Of a DNA stretch of 64,000 nucleotides, positions 57,080 to 64,000 are shown in pieces. The notes under the pieces were generated by a model. It saw nothing but the letters and a program-made list of their open reading frames with translations. It ran no database searches and was not told where the DNA came from. The position numbers were made by a program, and so were the translations under genes. Within the stretch, counting starts at the first letter, position 1; each line of letters starts with the position of its first letter. This stretch comes from Sutcliffiella horikoshii (GTDB lineage Bacteria; Bacillota; Bacilli; Bacillales; Bacillaceae_I), in NCBI RefSeq assembly GCF_008180725.1, contig NZ_VTEV01000003.1, forward strand, positions 63,883 through 127,882, read 5' to 3'.

Positions 57080-57194
57080 CACCTAATAGGTTATAAGGTG
57101 CACTTAGCTGAACGGGTGCCCTCCGCTTTTCTATTTGTGACATACTGTATATGTAAATAATATATACTAATTATACTGATAAACAGAAGAATTG

Positions 57195-57243
57195 GAAAGA
57201 GGCTGACTAAATATTGTGAGGAATGCATTAGTCAGCCTCTTTT
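57195..57243. terminator. Terminator of glyS
   Basis: AAGAGGCTGACTAA pairs perfectly with TTAGTCAGCCTCTT around 17 nt, with T/A runs on both sides. Confidence 0.8.
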
Positions 57244-57290
57244 GTGTGTTTAACTATTTTACCATAGGGTATTTGGTTTGTCTTTTTTTA

Positions 57291-59372
57291 TCACTTAACG
57301 ATGATGCCATTTACATTTCCGAAAATGGATATAACTTTTGCCATATCATCCATGAGGGCGAGGCGATTTGTCTTAATTGCTTCATCATCTGTCATTACCA
57401 TGATGTTATCAAAAAAGGCATCAATAGCAGGTCTTAAGGAAGCCAGTTCCTCATATGCTACGGAGAAATCCTGTTCTGCCGCAGCACGTAGCACAAGATC
57501 CTTTTTGTTTATAAATTGTTTATAAAGCTCTTGTTCTTGCGCTTGACTTAGTAAGTTTTCTTGTACTTCAGCAGCAAGAGTTGCTTTTTTGGCAATATTA
57601 CATACACGACTTAATGATTCCATCGTTTCTTTAAAATCTGCTTCGTTTTTCTTTGATTCAAGCGTTTCTGCTTTTTTTACAGTAGAGCAAACATTCTCAA
57701 GTGGCAGCTCCAAAAGCGCATCCACAATGTCATATCGCACGCCACGTTCGGAAAGATTGTTCTTAAGTCGTAATGTAAAGAACACTAAGAGGTCTTCCAT
57801 GATGGCAGTTGCATCTTTCTTTGCAATACCTTTTTCTACATAGCGTTCAACTACTGAGCGCATGAATGCCTCTACAGAGAAGGTCCACTCTTTGTTCAAG
57901 ATTGTTTGAATGATTCCCGATGCTTGGCGCCTTAATGCATAAGGATCCTGTGACCCTGTAGGAATAACTCCTATAGCAAAGAAACCAACAATAGTATCCA
58001 TTTTTTCTGCGATGCTTAGGATTGCACCTACATCAGAAGATGGGGTCTTGTCATCTGCTGATCGTGGCATATAGTGCTCATTAATCGCCTTAGCAACAAT
58101 TGGGCTTTCCCCTTTAGCCAATGCATACTTTTCCCCCATAATTCCTTGCAATTCAGGGAATTCATAGACCATATGGGAAACGAGATCGAATTTATAGATA
58201 GATGATGCACGTTCAACATGTGTTTGCGTTTCGTTGTTCACTTTCACAATTTGCGCCAGGTCAGCTGCAATGGCCTGAACACGTCTCACTTTATCGCCGG
58301 TTGTTCCGATTTCTTCATGGAATACGATTTTATCCAACTTTTTAATAGCATCGTCTATTACAAGCTTTTCGTCTTCCTTAGAGAAGAATGCAGCATCAGA
58401 AAGTCTTGCTCGCAGTACTTTCTCATTCCCTCTTGCAACATTATCTAAGTTCTCGTGGTTACCGTTTCGTACAGTTATAAAATAAGGCAAAAGCGTTCCC
58501 GCTTCACTTTTTACTGGAAAATAACGTTGATGTTCTTTCATAGATGTAATTAATACTTCTTCAGGCAATGTTAGATAGTCAGATTCAAACGTTCCAAACA
58601 ATGCTGTTGGATACTCTACTAAGTTGTTTACTTCTTCTAGAAGTTCTTCATCCACAGGAATGTTCCAACCATTCTCTTCTCCTATGATGGCTAGTTGTTT
58701 CCTGATCGCTTCTTTTCGTTCCACAGCATTCACAATTACATAGTTAGAAAGCAACTCTTCCACATAGCTACCAGCGTCTTTTAATTCGATTTGACCACCA
58801 AGGAAACGATGCCCGGTGGATACTCGGTCCGCCTTTACCTTTGCAATCTCTACCGGAATAATCTCTTCGCCAAATAGAGCAATTAACCATTTGATTGGTC
58901 GAACATACCTTAGCTCTTCATCAGCCCAGCGCATATTCTTCGGAAAGTGCAGGCTAGTAGCAACAGAAGCAATACTGCCAAGAATTTCCTTCGTTTCTTT
59001 TCCTTTTACATGCTTCTCAACATGCACATATTCCACACCATTGATTTCTTTAAAATAAATATCTTCCACTGTAAGTCCTTGGCCTCTAGTAAAACCTTGA
59101 GCGGCCTTTGACCACTCACCATCAGCTGAAAGGGCAACCTTTTTGGCAGGACCCTTTGCTTCTATGGTAACATCTTCTTGTTTTTCTACTAGGCCTTCAA
59201 CCAGCACTGCAAGCCTTCTTGGAGTAGAGTAAGCTTGGATGTTATCATAGGCCAGTTGGTTCGTTTCAAGCCAAGATTTCACTTTATCCTGAAGCTGATT
59301 CATAGAATCCGTTACAAAGCGAGCCGGCATCTCTTCTAAACCGATCTCAAATAAAAAGTCTCTCTTACTCAT
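57291..59372 (-). CDS. glyS: Glycyl-tRNA synthetase beta subunit
   Basis: 693 residues. [13 protein letters not shown] at the N-terminus and [15 protein letters not shown] and a C-terminal DALR-like anticodon-binding region are characteristic. Forms an alpha2beta2 enzyme with GlyQ. ATG 59372 overlaps the glyQ stop by 8 bp, so translation is coupled. Confidence 0.96.
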   Translation of the reverse strand: MSKRDFLFEIGLEEMPARFVTDSMNQLQDKVKSWLETNQLAYDNIQAYSTPRRLAVLVEGLVEKQEDVTIEAKGPAKKVALSADGEWSKAAQGFTRGQGLTVEDIYFKEINGVEYVHVEKHVKGKETKEILGSIASVATSLHFPKNMRWADEELRYVRPIKWLIALFGEEIIPVEIAKVKADRVSTGHRFLGGQIELKDAGSYVEELLSNYVIVNAVERKEAIRKQLAIIGEENGWNIPVDEELLEEVNNLVEYPTALFGTFESDYLTLPEEVLITSMKEHQRYFPVKSEAGTLLPYFITVRNGNHENLDNVARGNEKVLRARLSDAAFFSKEDEKLVIDDAIKKLDKIVFHEEIGTTGDKVRRVQAIAADLAQIVKVNNETQTHVERASSIYKFDLVSHMVYEFPELQGIMGEKYALAKGESPIVAKAINEHYMPRSADDKTPSSDVGAILSIAEKMDTIVGFFAIGVIPTGSQDPYALRRQASGIIQTILNKEWTFSVEAFMRSVVERYVEKGIAKKDATAIMEDLLVFFTLRLKNNLSERGVRYDIVDALLELPLENVCSTVKKAETLESKKNEADFKETMESLSRVCNIAKKATLAAEVQENLLSQAQEQELYKQFINKKDLVLRAAAEQDFSVAYEELASLRPAIDAFFDNIMVMTDDEAIKTNRLALMDDMAKVISIFGNVNGIIVK

Positions 59373-60252
59373 TGGTGCTCTCCTCCTTTTTCAAGATTGG
59401 GAAACCTAGCTTTTCTCTTTCCTCATAGAAGGTTCTTGCTACTTTACGGGCTAGATTTCTTACACGTCCGATATAACCAGTTCGTTCGGTAACAGATATA
59501 GCACCGCGGGCGTCCAATTGATTGAATGTATGGGAGCATTTTAATACATAATCATATGCCGGGTGAACAAGTCCGTGATCCATCTGGCGGTGTGCTTCTT
59601 TTTCATAGATATCAAACAATGAGAACAGCATATCAGGATCAGAGGTTTCAAATGTGTATTTAGAGTGTTCATATTCTGGTTGAAGGAAAATATCACGAAC
59701 AGTGAATCCTTCTGTCCATTCCAGGTCAAATACATTTTCTTTGTCTTGAATATAGGACGCAAGGCGTTCAATACCATAAGTGATTTCTACAGACACCGGT
59801 TTGCATTCAATTCCGCCAACTTGTTGGAAATAAGTGAATTGCGTAATTTCCATTCCATCTAGCCAAACTTCCCAGCCAAGTCCTGCAGCCCCAAGTGTTG
59901 GAGCTTCCCAGTTATCTTCTACAAATCGGATATCATGTTTAAGCGGGTCAATCCCTAGTTTCTTGAGTGATTCCAAGTATAGTTCTTGGATGTTGTCAGG
60001 TGATGGCTTCATGATTACTTGGAATTGGTGATGTTGGTATAAGCGGTTTGGATTTTCGCCGTAACGGCCGTCTACAGGCCTTCTGGATGGTTCCACGTAT
60101 GCTACGTTCCATGGCTCTGGGCCGATGCTTCTTAGGAATGTATAGGGGCTCATTGTTCCGGCACCTTTTTCTACGTCGTAGGCTTGCATGAGGATACAGC
60201 CTTGTTCTGACCAGTGGTTTTGCAGGGTCAGGATCATGTTTTGGATGTTCAT
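59365..60252 (-). CDS. glyQ: Glycyl-tRNA synthetase alpha subunit
   Basis: 295 residues, catalytic subunit of class [56 protein letters not shown] and [12 protein letters not shown]. Glycine is activated here. ATG follows AAGGAAGGTGTCAAA. Expression is under a glycine T-box; a palindromic repeat lies between the T-box terminator and the start codon. Confidence 0.97.
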   Translation of the reverse strand: MNIQNMILTLQNHWSEQGCILMQAYDVEKGAGTMSPYTFLRSIGPEPWNVAYVEPSRRPVDGRYGENPNRLYQHHQFQVIMKPSPDNIQELYLESLKKLGIDPLKHDIRFVEDNWEAPTLGAAGLGWEVWLDGMEITQFTYFQQVGGIECKPVSVEITYGIERLASYIQDKENVFDLEWTEGFTVRDIFLQPEYEHSKYTFETSDPDMLFSLFDIYEKEAHRQMDHGLVHPAYDYVLKCSHTFNQLDARGAISVTERTGYIGRVRNLARKVARTFYEEREKLGFPILKKEESTNE

Positions 60253-60290
60253 TTTGACACCTTCCTTTTTTTAGTTGTTGCTGGTGACCC

Positions 60291-60418
60291 TTTCGATTTC
60301 CGTTCCAGGTGTTCGCTTTCCGCGGGACGGTGCTTGAGCCTCCTCACAACACTTCAGGGGTCTCAACCAACCGTTATTCCCCCGCTGGAGTCTCACACCT
60401 TGCACTCCAATCTACAGG
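60291..60418 (-). repeat. Palindromic element, type B, within the glyQS leader
   Basis: TTTCGATTTCCGTTCCAGGT ... CCAATCTACAGGG with centre GAGGAGGCTC / GAGACCCCTG. It lies between the T-box terminator and glyQ and so is part of the transcribed 5' leader. Confidence 0.8.
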
Positions 60419-60465
60419 GAAACTAATTCATCGTTATGCCACCACTAATATAGATTTTCTTTTGT

Positions 60466-60743
60466 TGGCTTAAGGACAAAAAGGAAGAACCTCTTGTCTC
60501 TATGCCAACAGTTGTTGTCAGCATAGGGACGAGAGGTTCTCCCGCGGTTCCACCCTATTTGTAAAAAGGGATGCCCTTTTTACCACTTTATCCGTATTGC
60601 TCCAGAACGCCTTCCTTACCTCTTGATTCCCTAGCTCTCACCATCCTAGGTTCGCTTTAATCGAGTTTGATAAGTACTACTTTCCTTCAACGCAATCTTT
60701 ATGAATGTAATTGGATAATAAATGATTTCTTTTGCAAAGTCAA
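60466..60743 (-). promoter_or_regulatory. Glycine T-box riboswitch with promoter
   Basis: Promoter -35 TTGACT (60738-60743, inside the recO stop region), 17-bp spacer, -10 TATTAT (60715-60720). The leader has the distal stem I pattern CTAGGATGGTGAGAGCTAG, a candidate specifier GGC (glycine) at 60609-60611, the T-box sequence AGGGTGGAACCGCGGG (60541-60556) and a long terminator stem GAACCTCTCGTC ... GAGACAAGAGGTTC followed by CCTTTTT. Uncharged tRNA-Gly would stabilise the antiterminator. Confidence 0.93.
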
Positions 60744-61525
60744 TCAGGTTTTTCTTTTTTTTCAGGAAGACTTGCTTTCAATGAGCCTATTTGCTTCAAA
60801 AAGCGCTTGGATTTTAACATTATCCCAGAATAGGCTTCATAATATTCATCAATAATGAATCGCAGCTCTTTTCGCGTTTCTTCTTTTAGCGACAGGTTTC
60901 CAATTCTATTCAGATCATAATAGTAAAATGTCCGTAATAGTCTCAAGGTAGCTGGAGAGACTTTTATTAGGTATGGGTCCTTGTGAAAGCATCTGTTGCA
61001 AAGGAAGCCTCCTTCTTTTATAGAAAAGGCAAATGTTCCTTCTGTTGCACCACAAGAAGCACAGCGATTTAATTCCGGTGTAATTCCGATGACATCACAC
61101 ATCTTCATTTCAAAAATGAACGTCAATATTTCTGCATCGTACCCATCATCAATAAAGTGAAGCACTTGGTATAATAGCTCATAAAGTGCTGGATTCCGCT
61201 TCCCTTCATCTGTGGTTTTATCCATCAATTCTACAATGTAAGAAGCATAGGCTGTCAGGAAGATATCCTCTCGAATAGATCTCATGGATTCCAAGATTTC
61301 ACCTTGCTGAAGACTTCCTAGTCCTGTTCCCCTTTGGAAGACAAAGGTCCCATGGGAAAACAGCTGGGAGACAGCGGTAAATCGGCTGCTAGGCTTGTTG
61401 GCACCTCTTGCCATTACCCCTACTTTTCCAAGCTCTTTTGAATAGATGGTAACAATCTTATTATTTTCACCATAGGCATTTGTTCGAATGACAATGCCTT
61501 CACATTTATGTAGCAAATCGTACAC
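60740..61525 (-). CDS. recO: DNA repair protein RecO
   Basis: 261 residues: N-terminal OB fold (CEGIVIRTNAYGENNKIVTIYSKELGKVGVMARG), then a helical domain with a zinc finger CASC ... CNRC (about residues 150-178). It assists RecA loading with RecR. The start is uncertain: GTG 61523-61525 (MYDLLHKCEG) has only a weak site in front; TTG at 61514-61516 is an alternative. Confidence 0.93.
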   Translation of the reverse strand: MYDLLHKCEGIVIRTNAYGENNKIVTIYSKELGKVGVMARGANKPSSRFTAVSQLFSHGTFVFQRGTGLGSLQQGEILESMRSIREDIFLTAYASYIVELMDKTTDEGKRNPALYELLYQVLHFIDDGYDAEILTFIFEMKMCDVIGITPELNRCASCGATEGTFAFSIKEGGFLCNRCFHKDPYLIKVSPATLRLLRTFYYYDLNRIGNLSLKEETRKELRFIIDEYYEAYSGIMLKSKRFLKQIGSLKASLPEKKEKPD

Positions 61526-61567
61526 CGTCCATTTTTCTGTGTTTAATTAATTGTACGTTCTACAAAA

Positions 61568-61609
61568 TAAAAAGGCAATCTACAACACTTACGTGAGTAA
61601 ACTGCCTTA
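61568..61609 (-). terminator. Terminator of yqzL
   Basis: On the minus strand AAGGCAGTTTAC ... GTAGATTGCCTT (two mismatches) followed by TTTATTTT. Confidence 0.7.
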
Positions 61610-61627
61610 ATAATTGGTCATCTGTCA

Positions 61628-61768
61628 TTATGAAATTGGTAAGTCACGATTCGCTAGCTCTTCTGTCTGTTCGGGTAAATCGCCATTCTCTTTCTCAAGC
61701 TCTTTGAAAAGAAGATAGGTATCAATATTACCTGTTTCTTTAAAGACCTTCCAGGTAAAATCCAACAT
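61628..61768 (-). CDS. yqzL: YqzL family small protein
   Basis: 46 residues, MLDFTWKVFKETGNIDTYLL ... NRDLPIS, the YqzL pattern found between era and recO in Bacillus. It is acidic and helical with no membrane segment. ATG follows AGGGTGGAGTTTACA. Function unknown. Confidence 0.88.
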   Translation of the reverse strand: MLDFTWKVFKETGNIDTYLLFKELEKENGDLPEQTEELANRDLPIS

Positions 61769-61916
61769 TGTAAACTCCACCCTTTCTGTAGTAAAGACCA
61801 GCATGCCTATTCCAATTCCTATATGACTATGATGACCGTAGAAGGGTCAAAACATGTTAGATAAATTTTGTAAATTCAATGCTACGAATTGACTATATTC
61901 CGCTCGTCTTTCTGAT

Positions 61917-63267
<1,351 letters not shown>

Positions 63268-63390
63268 TTATATTTTACCTCAAATCACTTTTTAAATCAC
63301 CCTTAAATTTTAAAAAATTTTAAATTTTCAATTTATTTAGCGGTAATATGGTGGTGAGTTATTTTTAACCAAATATTGAATACTTATCCA

Positions 63391-63804
63391 CCTGTTGACT
63401 GCAGTGCAAGGTGAGAGACTCCAACGGGGGAGAAACGATTGTCTTGAGACCCCGCAGGCAAAGCGAGGCCACTGAAAAACTGATAACGTAAAGTTTTTAC
63501 GATTCCTAGCTGGTGATTGGAGCAAAAGGCGAAGACTCCTCGAAAATGCTACGCATTTTCTTCGTGCGATGTATCGCTGTCGGAGCCTTTCTTGTCCTGA
63601 GGGAGATAGCGCTAGGTGGAGACCCCGCAGGCGTAGCCGAGGAGGCTCTCGTCAGCCCCTAGGAAAGCGGAGCCATTTGCGAAAATCAACAGCGGTGTTT
63701 AACAAAACTCTAAAATCAATGGCTTTTTCAGTGGCCTCGGCAAAGCCGAGGAGGCTCAAGCACCGTCCCGCGGAAAGCGAACACCTGGAACGGAAGGAAA
63801 CAGG
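63391..63804 (+). mobile_element. Nested palindromic elements: A8 inside a type B element
   Basis: A8 spans 63465-63738 with perfect 15-bp inverted ends (GAGGCCACTGAAAAA ... TTTTTCAGTGGCCTC) and an 8-bp target duplication GGCAAAGC (63457-63464 and 63739-63746). The host, a type B element (CTGTTGACTGCAGTGCAAGG ... CGGAAGGAAACAGG), is restored by removing A8 and one duplication. A8 carries an extra 57-bp module after GAAGACTCCT with its own hairpin GAAAATGC-TAC-GCATTTTC. Confidence 0.88.
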
Positions 63805-63806
63805 AG

Positions 63807-64000
63807 TTATGGTAATTCACCTATTAAAAAAATTGTAATATAAGGGCCAAATAAGATTACACCAATTATAACAGAGATACAAGCAAAAACTAAGGCCGCA
63901 GAAGCAGCGACATCTTTTGCCGTTTTTGCAAGAGGGTGATACTCCTCTGTCACAAGATCTACCACATTTTCGATAGCCGTATTAATAATTTCAATGACAA
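63807..64000 (-). CDS. dgkA: Undecaprenol/diacylglycerol kinase, 5' end outside window
   Basis: The visible C-terminal 64 residues read VIEIINTAIENVVDLVTEEY HPLAKTAKDVAASAALVFAC..., the conserved DgkA motif with metal-binding Glu, followed by one membrane helix (ISVIIGVILFGPYITIFLIG) and the stop at 63807-63809. In Gram-positives the enzyme phosphorylates undecaprenol. The nested repeat begins directly after its stop codon. Confidence 0.9.
   Translation of the reverse strand, partial: VIEIINTAIENVVDLVTEEYHPLAKTAKDVAASAALVFACISVIIGVILFGPYITIFLIGELP

Noticed and set aside
63569-63838. Frame through the nested repeat near dgkA
   Set aside because: It is made of repeat sequence and is not conserved between copies of the element.

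Overview
The window is a low-GC Firmicutes chromosome, most likely Bacillaceae (Bacillus or a close genus). Genes carry AGGAGG-type ribosome binding sites and many TTG/GTG starts. The gene order follows, with gaps, the Bacillus subtilis yqg/yqf interval as I remember it: yqgO, yqgN, rpmG, pst operon, pbpA, yqgE, sodA, yqgC, yqgB, yqfZ, ispG, yqfW, zur, yqfT, nfo, cshB, yqfQ, ispH, yqfO, trmK, cccA, sigA, dnaG, yqxD, yqfL, ccpN, glyS, glyQ, recO, yqzL, era, cdd, dgkA. The species cannot be fixed from this window.

Layout. 1-6.9 kb: yqgO end fragment, lactate dehydrogenase, a DUF92 membrane protein, 5-formyl-THF cyclo-ligase, rpmG, a sugar-nucleotide/glycosyltransferase pair and two small membrane-anchored proteins. 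7.4-19.6 kb: an accessory block that interrupts the conserved order, with cadCA, a MarR/ArsP-type permease pair that shares an operator, an oxidoreductase, a long ars operon (arsR-arsB-arsC-arsD-arsA, a phosphatase, a HesB-like gene) and a SulP transporter. 19.9-24.5 kb: the pst phosphate operon behind a four-repeat Pho box. 24.6-41.5 kb: pbpA, yqgE, sodA, pfkA, a frameshifted Na/Pi cotransporter, isoprenoid and zinc-uptake genes (zur-znuBC behind a Zur box) and a PAS histidine kinase. 42-64 kb: information-processing genes (nfo, cshB, trmK, sigA, dnaG, glyQS behind a T-box, recO, era) plus ispH, cccA, an acyl-CoA dehydrogenase, yqfL/ccpN, cdd and dgkA.

Main unusual points. (1) The last gene of the ars operon has an in-frame TGA exactly where HesB-like proteins carry a conserved Cys. 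It is best read as a selenocysteine HesB-like protein. (2) A family of roughly 130-270 bp GC-rich imperfect-palindromic elements occupies eight intergenic sites. Two copies have clear terminal inverted repeats (GAGGCCACTGAAAAA type) and perfect 8-bp target duplications. One sits exactly in the loop of an intrinsic terminator and another is nested inside a related element. (3) A noncoding array at 39.26-39.70 kb has about eight 51-52 bp units. Each unit holds a hairpin whose arms change together between units. A second 52-bp-period array lies at 46.57-46.76 kb. (4) Two housekeeping genes (the Na/Pi cotransporter and ccpN) carry single-base homopolymer frameshifts, so assembly quality should be checked. 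(5) Several genes too short to be found by ORF length are present: rpmG, yqzL, and two unknown 50- and 54-residue proteins.
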